From: Chloroflexi bacterium HGW-Chloroflexi-6
Lineage (GTDB): Bacteria; Chloroflexota; Anaerolineae; Anaerolineales; Villigracilaceae
Reading direction: 5' to 3'
Length of the DNA: 64,000 nt
Assembly (NCBI GenBank): GCA_002840685.1
Contig: PHBU01000017.1
Coordinates: 62,001-126,000 of the forward strand
The translations under genes were made by a program, and so were the position numbers. Below, in pieces: positions 1-9,073 of the stretch. Within the stretch, counting starts at the first letter, position 1. Each line of letters starts with the position of its first letter. A model generated the notes under the pieces. It ran no database searches and was not told the DNA's origin. It was given only the letters and a program-made list of their open reading frames with translations.

Positions 1-1
1 A

Positions 2-40
2 TATCCCGACCTGCGCTTTGCGGCCTTCGGGGAAGCCTGA
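2..40 (+). CDS. C-terminal tail of a gene truncated by the window edge
   Basis: An open frame enters from the left edge and ends at the TGA at 38-40, giving the residues YPDLRFAAFGEA. It lies just upstream of, and in the same direction as, the next gene, so it may be the end of a co-transcribed gene. Twelve residues are too few to name a family, and the call rests only on the frame and spacing. Confidence 0.3.
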   Translation, partial: YPDLRFAAFGEA

Positions 41-76
41 TCGCCAGTTTTGCCTGACCGGGATATGATTCCTGAC

Positions 77-607
77 ATGACCAGCCCTGATGAAACCGGC
101 CAATCTGCTGCAAACCTGCTCTGCAAGGCCTGCGGATTATGCTGCAGCGGGCATTTATTCATCTGGGTCAAACTCAGACCCGCCGAACTCGACCCGGCCC
201 AGGCGCTTGGCATGCAGGTTTATCGGTCTGACCCGAGCCAGCGCGGCTTTAACCAGCCCTGCCCGCTCTGGCTGGGGCAATGCACGATCTATACATCCAA
301 AAATTATCCGCATGCCTGCCGGGCTTACAAGTGCAAACTGCTCAAAGAAGTGATCGCTGAAAAGACAACCCTGCCCGATTCGCTGACAGCAATCGAACAG
401 ACCAAAAACATGATCCGCGAGCTGGAACCGCTTTTGCCCGCCCTGCCAAACCCCAACTTCCGCGAGCGCCTGGTGGCGCGCATCGAGCGCCCGCAGGATT
501 TCGCTGAAATGCAAGCCAGCGCTGCAGAATTTGGGCAAAAAGCTGCCGCTTTGCTGGATGTTTACGAGAAGATTTTCGGAGTAAATGATCTGCTTGAAAA
601 ACCGTAG
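77..607 (+). CDS. YkgJ-family CxxCxxCC cysteine-cluster protein
   Basis: The protein has the cysteine pattern CKACGLCC near its N terminus, followed by CPLW, GQCTIY and HACRAYKC. This is the layout of the YkgJ/UPF0153 family, which is predicted to bind zinc or an iron-sulfur centre. The family has no firmly established reaction. The C-terminal half is helical with no further recognisable motif. I place the start at the ATG at 77; an in-frame ATG at 65 and a TTG at 50 are possible, but neither adds conserved sequence. The preceding gene ends at 40, so the two may share a transcript. Confidence 0.75.
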   Translation: MTSPDETGQSAANLLCKACGLCCSGHLFIWVKLRPAELDPAQALGMQVYRSDPSQRGFNQPCPLWLGQCTIYTSKNYPHACRAYKCKLLKEVIAEKTTLPDSLTAIEQTKNMIRELEPLLPALPNPNFRERLVARIERPQDFAEMQASAAEFGQKAAALLDVYEKIFGVNDLLEKP

Positions 608-618
608 GCGTATCCGCT

Positions 619-1224
619 TTACGGCAAAATGCTGATCTTGATCTGGGCGCTGGACCCTGGCAGGCCGCAGGCCGGCTGGATGCGCACTTTCAGAATGTCA
701 TACTCGGCCTGCGGGGGACGATAGGCAATGGTGCAGTCATTCGGGTTATCCAGAACACCCTGGTTGACAGAACTCCAGGTGCATTCAACATCCCCGACCA
801 ACAACAGCGGCTCGATCGAAGCCGCCGAACCGCTCGAAAGCGTGACGATTTCTCCCGGCGCGACTTCAGCGCCAGCCATGCTGTGGGTCGTCAGCAGAAA
901 CCCGCGCAGCACGGGGATGCGCCCGTCGGCAAACCCCAGCGGCGAAAACGGATAGGACCCCATCCAGAACGCCAGCAAGATCAGCGCCACCGTAATGCCA
1001 ACCGCCCTGCCTGTGGTTCCGGGCAGAATTTTTGGGCCGATCACCATCTGCAAGATTGCCGCGCAGCCAAGCGCCAGGATGGCCTTTTGCGAAACGGGAT
1101 GGATACAGGGCAAAAACAGCGGGACGGGTAAAGCATTGAACGCGACAAAAAGAATAAGGGGCAAGAGAACGCTGGCGCTTATTGCAATCAGCGGCAAGAA
1201 CTGCTTCGGGCTTATTTTTTGCAT
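619..1224 (-). CDS. Membrane protein of unknown function
   Basis: A 201-residue protein with three hydrophobic segments in the first half (about residues 10-32, 45-65 and 73-93). A likely extracytoplasmic domain follows, with two cysteines (VECTW, NDCTIAYRP) that could form a disulfide. I do not recognise the family. It starts 22 bases after the stop of the fused ABC permease on the same strand and is probably co-transcribed with it. No strong Shine-Dalgarno is visible before the ATG at 1224. Confidence 0.6.
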   Translation of the reverse strand: MQKISPKQFLPLIAISASVLLPLILFVAFNALPVPLFLPCIHPVSQKAILALGCAAILQMVIGPKILPGTTGRAVGITVALILLAFWMGSYPFSPLGFADGRIPVLRGFLLTTHSMAGAEVAPGEIVTLSSGSAASIEPLLLVGDVECTWSSVNQGVLDNPNDCTIAYRPPQAEYDILKVRIQPACGLPGSSAQIKISILP

Positions 1225-1246
1225 CGCAGCAACCTTGTCGAAATTT

Positions 1247-4021
1247 TCACTTTTGATCCTGTAATCGCGGGTTCAAGATGCGCTCCAGGGCAGAGCCCAG
1301 CATGGCAAACGCCAGGCCTGTCAGCAAGAGCATGGCAAGCGGTTCCAACACCCAGTACTGCGACCCCCACATCGCGCCTTTGGTCAGCGCCTGGTAGATC
1401 ACCGTGCCCCAGGTCGGGTAATTGGATTTGATATTAAACAGACCCAGGGTTGCTTCCAGAAACACATAGGTTGGAATCAGGGTTATCAACTGCGGCACCA
1501 GGACCGGGATGATCCTTGGCAAAAGATAGTGGAGGATGATACGGCGATTACTGGCACCATAGGTCTGGGCCGCCTCAATATAGGGCAAGCCTTTCATCTG
1601 CAAAAAAGCAGCCCTGAATGTTTTGGTTGGGCTGCCGACAATGTTCAACAACACGATCACAGTCAGGATTATCCACACACTTATCCCAAACAGCGCATGC
1701 GCCATAACACTGATCGCCAGCACCGGTAAAATCATATTGGCTTCGGTCAGCCGTTGGATCAGATTGTCGACCCAGCCGCCAAACCAGACGCCCGAAGCAG
1801 CCGCGATCATCGAAAGAACAGTTGTAACGAAGGCTCCCAGCAGGCCAAAGATCAGCGCAAAAGGCAGCCCCCATAGCAACGGCACCAACAGGTCCCGCCG
1901 CAGGTAATCTGTTCCGGCAACACCATAAACCTGTCCCAGCAGAGCAAGCTCGGCGCGCAAATTGCCTTCGCTCTCGAAGAACATCCCGTCCACCCGCAAG
2001 TGATATGTGCCCTGCACTGTAACGGGCTGATCCAGGGTCGGGTCAACGAACAGCAGGTAATGAACCGGTGTCGGAAAAACTTTCTCCATCACAAACCATT
2101 GCTGTAAATGCTGATTGGCCGAGACAAGCCGCTTGTACGGGATTTGTTTTTCAAAGTCATAGCTTTGCGGCGGCCCCACGGCAACACCCTTCAAATTAAA
2201 CTGCCTGCCATCCGGGGTGATCCAGGTCAGGGCAACAAACGGCTTTTTCTCGAGATAATCTGCATCCAGGTACAGGCGGATCTCATTCGGGGGCTCAGCG
2301 TAGGGATAATCAAAAGCAAAATCGAACGAGACCAGCCTGGTTCCGTTGGCCAGGGTCTGTTCGGTTACAACAACAGCACTGTCCTGATTGTTAAAGATCA
2401 GCGCAGAAAGAAGCTTTTCGCGTTTGAATAAATTTACCCAGGCGGGCTGCGCAAGTTTGGGGATATACGAGCGCCCCGTCAGCACTTCCCGCGACCAGAC
2501 GCGGCCAATCTTCTCATACGGCATGGCAACCACAGCATAGATCGAGCCGAGGATCAAGACAGCGATGATTGACAACCCAAGCATTGCCAGCGGATATCGC
2601 CGCACTTCGCTCCAGGCAACTTTTATTCCGCTCCCAACATTTCTCAGGAAAGACCCCAAAGAATCGGCCAGGTCAGGCCTGGGCCTGCGAATGCTCGCTC
2701 TTTTCGCTGTTTCGTGTGGCTGTAAATTTACCCCACAAGGCCTGCGCCAAAAGCGAAGATCAGGCCAGCTTCTTACCTGCTTCAGGCGCACGGACTTTGA
2801 ACCATCAGATATCTGGATGCGCGGATCGACCAAAACGTACATCAGATCCAACAAGAAAACAACCGCGCCCAGCAAGTAGGCAAAAATGACAACAATCCCA
2901 ATCGCTATTGCGAGATCGCCCGGGTAAAACCTTTCACTCCAGAAGTTCGGCAAGGCTTTTTTGATATAAAGCCAGCCGAGACCTGGCCAATCAAAGACAA
3001 CTTCCAGTGCCATGGTCATTTGCCAGAAACTGACCAGGGTCAGCGAAAAGCTGGTGATGACATAAGAAAGTGCCGGTCTCAGGATATATTGCCGCTCAAG
3101 AATTCGATCAGAAAGCCCCTTTGCCCGACCCAACTCAACATAATCTTCCGATCCATAAATCATGAAATAAGTGCGCCAGGCGTAAACGAGCTGGAAGAAC
3201 ATGCTCAGGAAAATTGCCAGAACCGGCAGGAACATGTGCCGCAGGACAATCGGGATGTAACCCAGGGCGGAATCAGGCGGAAGGGTGTCGAACATGCCGC
3301 CAAAAGGCAGCAGCCGCAATTCGACCGCGAAGATCGAGATCAACAAAATGGCGTGTACCCAGCTCGGAATGGATGAAATCGGAACCAGCATCGAGAGCAG
3401 CTTGTCCAGCCAACTGCCGTAGCGTCTGAAAAGGTACAACGCTAGGGGTATCCCAAAGATAAATATCAACAGATTCGATGCACCTGCCAGCAACAGGGTA
3501 TTGGGCAAATAATAAAGAATGATATCCCGAACCCTGGTCTGGGGCTTGTTCCAGAAGAAAGCTGAACCTGTGGCCTCACCCAAATCCAGACGCAGGGCAT
3601 TCAGGGTCCACTTCATCTGCCGGGGCCAGAACGGAAGATTCAACCCCGCATCTTCCTCCAATTCCAAACGAAGAGCTTCCAGACGTGCTGTCTCGTCCAG
3701 GCCCGGCGGAAAAGGCTGGCTATACCGAACCTGATCGATATAGCGTCCAACCTGTGTTCTCACGTTTCTTTCCAACTGTCCGCTCTTGCTTGCAATTAGA
3801 ACGGTGATAAAAACCCCCAGGAAGATTGTGATCGCGATCAACAGTGCTTTCGATAATAAAAACAAGATGGCCCGGCGCCAAACCCGGGCGCGAAAACTCA
3901 CTGACTGCAAAGCAGGCTGGCTTTTTTTACCTGATTGTTCAAGAAGTGGTTCCGCGCTCATGGGGCTCTCCAGGCTCATCTCCTTAGAAACACGGGGTAA
4001 GCCAAACAGATTGTACTGCAT
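1247..4021 (-). CDS. Peptide-type ABC transporter, two permease subunits fused in one polypeptide
   Basis: A 924-residue protein that joins a DppB/OppB-type permease (about residues 45-400) to a DppC/OppC-type permease (about 470-924). Both halves carry the loop that contacts the ATPase: EDYVELGRAKGLS in the first and YIEAAQTYGASNRRI in the second. In this superfamily the two permeases are normally separate genes of about 310-340 residues. Here the second half also has a long extracytoplasmic insert (about 490-690) between its first transmembrane helix and the permease core. No ATPase or solute-binding gene is adjacent, so its partners must be encoded elsewhere. The substrate is likely a peptide or similar solute, by family inference only. 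An internal ATG (MSLESPMSAEPLL) is an alternative start. Confidence 0.85.
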   Translation of the reverse strand: MQYNLFGLPRVSKEMSLESPMSAEPLLEQSGKKSQPALQSVSFRARVWRRAILFLLSKALLIAITIFLGVFITVLIASKSGQLERNVRTQVGRYIDQVRYSQPFPPGLDETARLEALRLELEEDAGLNLPFWPRQMKWTLNALRLDLGEATGSAFFWNKPQTRVRDIILYYLPNTLLLAGASNLLIFIFGIPLALYLFRRYGSWLDKLLSMLVPISSIPSWVHAILLISIFAVELRLLPFGGMFDTLPPDSALGYIPIVLRHMFLPVLAIFLSMFFQLVYAWRTYFMIYGSEDYVELGRAKGLSDRILERQYILRPALSYVITSFSLTLVSFWQMTMALEVVFDWPGLGWLYIKKALPNFWSERFYPGDLAIAIGIVVIFAYLLGAVVFLLDLMYVLVDPRIQISDGSKSVRLKQVRSWPDLRFWRRPCGVNLQPHETAKRASIRRPRPDLADSLGSFLRNVGSGIKVAWSEVRRYPLAMLGLSIIAVLILGSIYAVVAMPYEKIGRVWSREVLTGRSYIPKLAQPAWVNLFKREKLLSALIFNNQDSAVVVTEQTLANGTRLVSFDFAFDYPYAEPPNEIRLYLDADYLEKKPFVALTWITPDGRQFNLKGVAVGPPQSYDFEKQIPYKRLVSANQHLQQWFVMEKVFPTPVHYLLFVDPTLDQPVTVQGTYHLRVDGMFFESEGNLRAELALLGQVYGVAGTDYLRRDLLVPLLWGLPFALIFGLLGAFVTTVLSMIAAASGVWFGGWVDNLIQRLTEANMILPVLAISVMAHALFGISVWIILTVIVLLNIVGSPTKTFRAAFLQMKGLPYIEAAQTYGASNRRIILHYLLPRIIPVLVPQLITLIPTYVFLEATLGLFNIKSNYPTWGTVIYQALTKGAMWGSQYWVLEPLAMLLLTGLAFAMLGSALERILNPRLQDQK

Positions 4022-4081
4022 CTAGTAGAAACAAGTCTGCCTTTCCCGATCCCATGCTGCGACATCGAATTCTTGAAATCA

Positions 4082-4113
4082 AAAACCGCCAGGGGATTTT
4101 CCCTGACGGTTTT
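4082..4113 (-). terminator. Intrinsic terminator, probably bidirectional
   Basis: A 13-base stem with one mismatch and a 6-base loop, rich in A on the left and T on the right. It lies between the 3' end of the small Cys-rich gene and the start of the fused permease gene. It would end the former on the minus strand. Confidence 0.7.
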
Positions 4114-4169
4114 CTACTGAAAAAGAAAGATTGAAGCAGTGCTGCAGCACAATTATCTTTACTACACGT

Positions 4170-4391
4170 TTAAGCGCGCATCTCGATGATTCTTTGGGCT
4201 TTATCATATTCTTCAGGGAACAGTTCAAGAGGCACCTTGGCTTTGCCCAGAGCTTTGCAAACCATATACCTTGCGCACTGATATGGATCACTGGTGCAAT
4301 AGGTTTTTTTAAGATATTGCGCCGTGATCGGCATATTCGGGATGACATCATTGAAAAACGGACAGCCTGATAAATTCTCACAATTAGCCAT
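4170..4391 (-). CDS. Small Cys-rich conserved hypothetical protein
   Basis: About 73 residues starting MANCENLSGCPFFND, then YCTSDPYQCARYMVCKALG and VPLELFPEEYDKA. The spacing of the Cys residues and the CPFFN and CARY motifs match a widespread family of short uncharacterised bacterial proteins; a metal site is plausible but not shown. The ATG at 4391 is preferred over the upstream one at 4415 because family members begin at the MxNC motif. It is monocistronic, followed by the terminator at 4082-4113. Confidence 0.65.
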   Translation of the reverse strand: MANCENLSGCPFFNDVIPNMPITAQYLKKTYCTSDPYQCARYMVCKALGKAKVPLELFPEEYDKAQRIIEMRA

Positions 4392-4590
4392 GGCAATCCC
4401 TTGGTTTGCAGGCAACTATACAAACTGTGTTACATGTATACACATATTATATTACAAAATAACAAAAAACAATCGTCTGGAGCGACCCCAGGCACGATGC
4501 AGAACATTCGCAAGTAGAGACAATTCAGATTAACCACGGGCCTTGACGCGGGATTTTCCAGCCGTATCCCGACTCGATCCGGCTGGCAGA

Positions 4591-5025
4591 TTACTTGTTA
4601 AACCACAACCCGCTGACCTGGTTCGGCTCGGCAACGCGGAAAACCACTCGCATCGCAACGGACTCATCCTTCTCGAATTTAGCATCGTAGAATACAGCGT
4701 AGAAATCACCCGTTTGCACCACCCGGTTGACCTGGCGCGAAACGTAAGCACCGAGTGTCGCGTCCCGCTCTGTTTTCAAGGCTTCAAACTGGGCCTCAGT
4801 CATGGCATCCAGCATTTGCTGATCAAAATCGCGCGAGAAGGCGGCATAGTCGCCGGCTTTCATTGCGGTCAGCAGGTTGTCGGTTTTTTCCTCACTGAAA
4901 GCCAGCACCGCATCGGCATCTTCCTCGCCCAAAACGGTTTCCTGCGGTCCGCACGCCGCCAGCAGGCTAAAAACCAGCCCAACCAACAACAGCAGATGGA
5001 TCTTATGGGTGTGTTTCATCATCAT
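4591..5025 (-). CDS. Lipoprotein, DUF3887-like
   Basis: A lipoprotein signal (hydrophobic LLLLVGLVFSLLAAC with the lipobox Cys) is followed by about 115 residues. These contain a short alpha/beta domain with AFSRDFDQQMLDAM and end in SGLWFNK, the layout of DUF3887/DUF3828-like cystatin-fold domains. It is expected on the outer face of the cytoplasmic membrane. Three ATG codons are consecutive (5025, 5022, 5019) just downstream of AAAGGAAA, so the exact start is uncertain by two codons; the longer frame opening at 5064 lacks a ribosome site. Function unknown. Confidence 0.65.
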   Translation of the reverse strand: MMMKHTHKIHLLLLVGLVFSLLAACGPQETVLGEEDADAVLAFSEEKTDNLLTAMKAGDYAAFSRDFDQQMLDAMTEAQFEALKTERDATLGAYVSRQVNRVVQTGDFYAVFYDAKFEKDESVAMRVVFRVAEPNQVSGLWFNK

Positions 5026-5224
5026 TTTCCTTTCAGATTTGTTTACAGCCCAGCAAACGCCCACCGGTAAAGGCGGACCGCCAAGGCATACAGATTTTAC
5101 TGAACGAGATGCACAACCAGCACAGGGAAGATATCGCCCCTGACCACGTTAGACGTTCTCGTTAATTATTTTCGAGTATACAAGAAAATCACCCTGTCGA
5201 GATCGATTCATGTACAATATTGCC

Positions 5225-6118
5225 ATGAAAAAAAGCGGCTCTTTAATCATCCTGATTATCCCAATCATCATTCTGGCACTCAGCCTGGTCTACGCCTTCC
5301 AAAACAAGCCCGCCGCCCCTGCCGCCTTCGATGGCGAGCTGGCTTACGCGCATGTCCTGGCTCAGGATGGTTTCGGTCCGCGCACGCCGGGCAGCGCCGC
5401 CCATGCCGAATTCATTGTTTATGCCCAAACCGAGTTCGAGAAACAGGGCTGGGAAGTAAATCTGCAGCAAACCGAACGCATGGGCCATGCCATCACCAAT
5501 ATATTGGCTACACGCCAGGAGCGTCCTGCGGTTTTGCTGATGGCCCATTACGACAGCCGCTTCTTCGCGGATAATGATCCCGACCCGAACAATCACACCG
5601 TTCCCGTGCCAGGCGCCAATGACGGCGCGGCGGGCGTCGCCGTCCTGCTTGAACTGGCACGGGTCTTGCCCTCCAATGCGCCGGTCGGCCTTTTATTGGT
5701 CGATGCCGAAGACCAGGGACGCATCGACGGCTGGGACTGGATCCTGGGCTCGCGCGCCTTCGCCGAAACTCTCGATTACCAGCCCGAAGCCGTCATCCTG
5801 CTCGATATGATCGGGGACGCCGACCTGAACATCTACAAGGAGCACAACTCAGACCCCGGCCTGACCGAGGAGCTTTGGGCGGCGGCCAAAAGCCTCGGGT
5901 ATGAGCAGTTCTTTATCCCCGAATACAAGTACACGATGCTCGACGATCACATCCCCTTTCGCGAAAAAGGCATTCGGGCTGTCGATCTGATCGATTTCGA
6001 TTATCCTTATTGGCACACCATCCAGGATACGCCCGACAAGCTTTCGGCCAAAAGCCTGCAGGTTGTAGGCGAAGTGCTGCTGGCCTGGCTGGATGGTTTT
6101 ATGGCATCACGAAGATGA
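5225..6118 (+). CDS. M28-family metalloprotease / glutaminyl cyclase-like, membrane anchored
   Basis: An N-terminal hydrophobic anchor (SLIILIIPIIILALSLVYAF) is followed by an M28 fold. The zinc ligands and catalytic acids are visible: MAHYDSR near residue 105, GANDGAAG near 130, DAEDQG near 160, LDMIGD near 196 and WHTIQDTPDK near the C terminus. The last motif and the overall length of about 300 resemble the glutaminyl-peptide cyclotransferase branch more than the aminopeptidase branch, so either N-terminal pyroglutamate formation or peptide hydrolysis outside the membrane is possible. The ATG at 5225 is preferred over 5210 because it begins MKKSG immediately before the anchor. Confidence 0.75.
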   Translation: MKKSGSLIILIIPIIILALSLVYAFQNKPAAPAAFDGELAYAHVLAQDGFGPRTPGSAAHAEFIVYAQTEFEKQGWEVNLQQTERMGHAITNILATRQERPAVLLMAHYDSRFFADNDPDPNNHTVPVPGANDGAAGVAVLLELARVLPSNAPVGLLLVDAEDQGRIDGWDWILGSRAFAETLDYQPEAVILLDMIGDADLNIYKEHNSDPGLTEELWAAAKSLGYEQFFIPEYKYTMLDDHIPFREKGIRAVDLIDFDYPYWHTIQDTPDKLSAKSLQVVGEVLLAWLDGFMASRR

Positions 6119-6155
6119 AATTGCAAAAAAGTCCATCCTACGCTAAACTATACGT

Positions 6156-7394
6156 ATGAGCATTCAAGACAGCCTGGAGAAAATTCGGCCGGCCCTGCAA
6201 ACGCGCGTCGCCAACAGCCTGGCGCGCGGCGCAGGAGTTCGAGAAAACTTCCAGGAGCAGTTGGGGCGCTTTCTCGATCTGATCGCTCAGGCGCTGGTTT
6301 CAGGGGATGCAAGTTGGCTCGACCCGATTTTAGAGGAATGGTCCAACGCCCGCACCCAGACCGACCTGCAGCAGGGCGAACGCAACCTGAGCGGATTGCT
6401 GCACCAGGTTATCACCTACTCGCTCGAGCTGGGGCGCGAGATGTTGAGCGAGGCCGATGCGCTCGAATTGGTGGCCGGGCTGATGCCAATCTACTTGCAT
6501 GCGGTCGAAAAAGCGGCGGCGCTTGAGAACGAGAGCCGCCTGCAATATGTCTCAAACGAACTGCAAAGCGCCCAGATCCGCCTGAAAAAGCTGGATAAGA
6601 GCAAATCAAACTTTGTGGCTGTTGCGGCTCACGAGTTGAAAACACCCCTGACCCTGATCGAAGGCTACGCTGCCATGATCGGCGACCTGGCAGCCCAGGA
6701 AAACGAACAAATGCACATGCTCATTCAGGGTACGCACAACGGCATCCGCCGCATGCGCGAGATCGTGGACGACATGATCGATGTCTCACAGATCGACAAC
6801 CACCTGCTGGTTCTGAACTTCCAACCGCTGTGGTTGAACCGGCTTTTCAACATGCTCCAGGCTGATTTCACCAACATCATCGGGCAGCGCAGGCACACGC
6901 TCGAGATCCGGCCCTTTGCTGGCAGCGAAGAACTGCTTTTTGCCGACCCGGAGCGCTTGTACCAGGCGCTCAAAAATCTGGTCAGCAATGCCATCAAATA
7001 CACGCCCGATGGCGGAAAGATCATCATCGACGGGCGCATCCTGTCGGGTTTCGTAGAAGTGACGATCACTGACACCGGCATCGGCATCGCCCCTGAAAAC
7101 CAGGAAGTCATCTTCGAGAAGTTCGGCCAGTTGGGCGATGTCTCGCTGCACTCGAGCGGCAAAACCAAGTTCAAGGGCGGCGGGCCAGGCCTCGGGCTGG
7201 CCATTACCAAAGGTATTATCGAAGCCCATCAAGGTTCGGTATGGGTTGAATCGGAAGGTTACGATGAAGTAAAATGTCCTGGCTCCACTTTTCATGTCTT
7301 ATTGCCCCAGCGCACCCAGCCCAGCGATCCCAACCTGGCAAAGTTATTCGGCGCGGGCGAGAATTCACCGGCGCAATTACCGGATGATTTCTAA
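6156..7394 (+). CDS. Soluble sensor histidine kinase
   Basis: The N-terminal ~130 residues are all-helical without transmembrane segments and resemble regulator domains of the RsbR type. They are followed by a short coiled coil, the HisKA box VAAHELKTPLTLIEGY with the phospho-His near residue 158, and a HATPase_c domain (N box NLVSNAIKYT near 275, DTGIGIA near 306, GGGPGLGLAI near 341). It should autophosphorylate in response to a cytoplasmic signal. No response regulator gene is adjacent, so it is an orphan kinase. It starts 37 bases after the peptidase gene. Confidence 0.85.
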   Translation: MSIQDSLEKIRPALQTRVANSLARGAGVRENFQEQLGRFLDLIAQALVSGDASWLDPILEEWSNARTQTDLQQGERNLSGLLHQVITYSLELGREMLSEADALELVAGLMPIYLHAVEKAAALENESRLQYVSNELQSAQIRLKKLDKSKSNFVAVAAHELKTPLTLIEGYAAMIGDLAAQENEQMHMLIQGTHNGIRRMREIVDDMIDVSQIDNHLLVLNFQPLWLNRLFNMLQADFTNIIGQRRHTLEIRPFAGSEELLFADPERLYQALKNLVSNAIKYTPDGGKIIIDGRILSGFVEVTITDTGIGIAPENQEVIFEKFGQLGDVSLHSSGKTKFKGGGPGLGLAITKGIIEAHQGSVWVESEGYDEVKCPGSTFHVLLPQRTQPSDPNLAKLFGAGENSPAQLPDDF

Positions 7395-7398
7395 TTGG

Positions 7399-7448
7399 CC
7401 GCGAGACGCACAGACGCAGAGTTGTTTCTCAGCGCTCCTGCGTTTCGA
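7399..7448. repeat. Intergenic CGCAGA-type inverted repeat
   Basis: An imperfect inverted repeat with the arms ACGCAGAG and CTCCTGCGT sits between the kinase and hflX. A related element lies at 10901-10970. Recurring hairpins of this type in intergenic space suggest a REP-like family; this copy lacks a clear T tract. Confidence 0.45.
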
Positions 7449-7493
7449 TGGCAAATAAATTTATAGTTAACGCACCCCAGGTAAATAAACCCT

Positions 7494-8843
7494 ATGGCTA
7501 AACGAATCCCAGAACCGACCACCCCGCCGCGTGAGCGGGCTTTTTTGGTCGGCGTTGAACTCTTTCAAGAAAAAAATCTACTCACGCTCGACGATTCACT
7601 CGCCGAACTGACCCTGCTGGCCGATACCGCCGGGCTGGACGTGGTTGGAGAAATGACCCAAAAACTGGACCGGCCCAACCCTGAAAGTTTCATCGGCACG
7701 GGCAAGGTCGAGGAACTGATCGCCCTGTCCGAAGAGACCCTGGCCCAGGTCATCATCTTCGACAGCGAGCTCAACCCACGCCACCAGCGCAACCTTGAGA
7801 AATTGATGGGCCCCAACGTGCGCGTGCTCGACCGCACCGCCCTGATCCTCGACATCTTCGCCCAGCACGCCCACACCCGTGAAGGCATGCTGCAAGTCGA
7901 ACTGGCGCAGCTGGAATATTACATGCCGCGCCTGACCCGCCAGTGGACGCATCTCGCGCGCCAGGCAGGCGGCGGTGGTGGACGCTCCGGCGGAGTGGGC
8001 GGGGTCGGTTTGCGCGGCCCCGGTGAAACCCAGCTTGAAATCGACAAACGCGAGATCGGGCGCAAGATCCTGCAATTGAAAAAAGAGCTGGAAAAAGTGC
8101 GCGCGCACCGCGAGCGTTACCGGGCCCAACGCAAGCGCAGCCGCATCCCGACCGTGGCGCTGGTCGGCTACACCAACGCCGGAAAATCAACCCTGCTCAA
8201 CCGCATGGCCAAGTCGGATGTGCTGGCCGCCAACCAGCTCTTCGCAACGCTTGACCCGACCACCCGCCGGGTGGAATTGCCCGGCGGATACGCCATGCTG
8301 CTGACCGACACGGTCGGCTTCATCCAGAAGCTGCCCACCACACTGGTTGCGGCCTTTCGCGCCACACTAGAGGAAATCGCCGAAGCCGATCTGCTGCTGC
8401 ATATCGTTGATATTTCGCACCCAAATGCAATGGCGCAGTACCAATCGGTACAGCAAACCCTCGAGGATATCGACGCCAGGCACATCCCGATCGTGACCGT
8501 ACTCAACAAAGCCGACCGCCTGCAAGACCCGGCCCTGGCCGAAGAGATCGCCCGCCAGTATCCGCATTCGGTGGCTGTCTCTGCCATGAAAGGAACCGGA
8601 CTGGCCGAGCTGCGCCAATTGATGCAGATTGAACTATACGAAACCTACATCCCGATTGAAATCTACCTGCCTTACCAGCAGGGACAGTTGATTTCAGAGT
8701 TCCACGAGTCCGGGCAGGTCGAACGCATCGAACACACTCGCGGCGGGGTCAAGATTCAGGGTAGAATCCCCGGGCGGCTGGTGGCGCAATTCCGCGATTT
8801 CGAGAAAAATCAGGAAACCCAGGAACAGGAGAGTGAAATATGA
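7494..8843 (+). CDS. hflX: GTPase HflX
   Basis: A 449-residue protein with the HflX N-terminal domain, a Gly-rich linker (GGGGRSGGVGGVGLRGPGE) and a GTPase domain: G1 GYTNAGKST near residue 224, G3 DTVGFI near 272 and G4 NKAD near 337. HflX binds the large ribosomal subunit and rescues or splits stalled ribosomes, particularly after heat or antibiotic stress. Length and motif order are normal. Its stop overlaps the start of the next gene by four bases (ATGA), which suggests translational coupling. Confidence 0.95.
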   Translation: MAKRIPEPTTPPRERAFLVGVELFQEKNLLTLDDSLAELTLLADTAGLDVVGEMTQKLDRPNPESFIGTGKVEELIALSEETLAQVIIFDSELNPRHQRNLEKLMGPNVRVLDRTALILDIFAQHAHTREGMLQVELAQLEYYMPRLTRQWTHLARQAGGGGGRSGGVGGVGLRGPGETQLEIDKREIGRKILQLKKELEKVRAHRERYRAQRKRSRIPTVALVGYTNAGKSTLLNRMAKSDVLAANQLFATLDPTTRRVELPGGYAMLLTDTVGFIQKLPTTLVAAFRATLEEIAEADLLLHIVDISHPNAMAQYQSVQQTLEDIDARHIPIVTVLNKADRLQDPALAEEIARQYPHSVAVSAMKGTGLAELRQLMQIELYETYIPIEIYLPYQQGQLISEFHESGQVERIEHTRGGVKIQGRIPGRLVAQFRDFEKNQETQEQESEI

Positions 8844-9055
8844 CCCAGTGGCTTTCAAAACTTTTAGACAGGGCCTCAGAATATTTTGCGCATCGCAAAG
8901 GCCTGCTCCCGCTGGTCGGGATTCTTCTGGTATTCATCAACCTGGTATTGGCTATTTTCCTGCCCGCCGGTTCGATGCTCGTGACCAGCAACCTTTTCTT
9001 GCACCTTGGTATCATCGTCGCCCTGTTCGGGCTGATGCTCTCGTGGGCATTATAA
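8840..9055 (+). CDS. Small two-helix membrane protein coupled to hflX
   Basis: 71 residues with two hydrophobic segments (LLPLVGILLVFINLVLAIFL and NLFLHLGIIVALFGLMLSWAL). The start overlaps the hflX stop by four bases, and the next gene pepF follows after 18 bases, so it sits inside a likely operon. The family is not recognised. The tight overlap and clean membrane topology argue that it is a real gene. Confidence 0.65.
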   Translation: MTQWLSKLLDRASEYFAHRKGLLPLVGILLVFINLVLAIFLPAGSMLVTSNLFLHLGIIVALFGLMLSWAL

Positions 9056-9073
9056 AATCTTCAAGGAGAAAAC

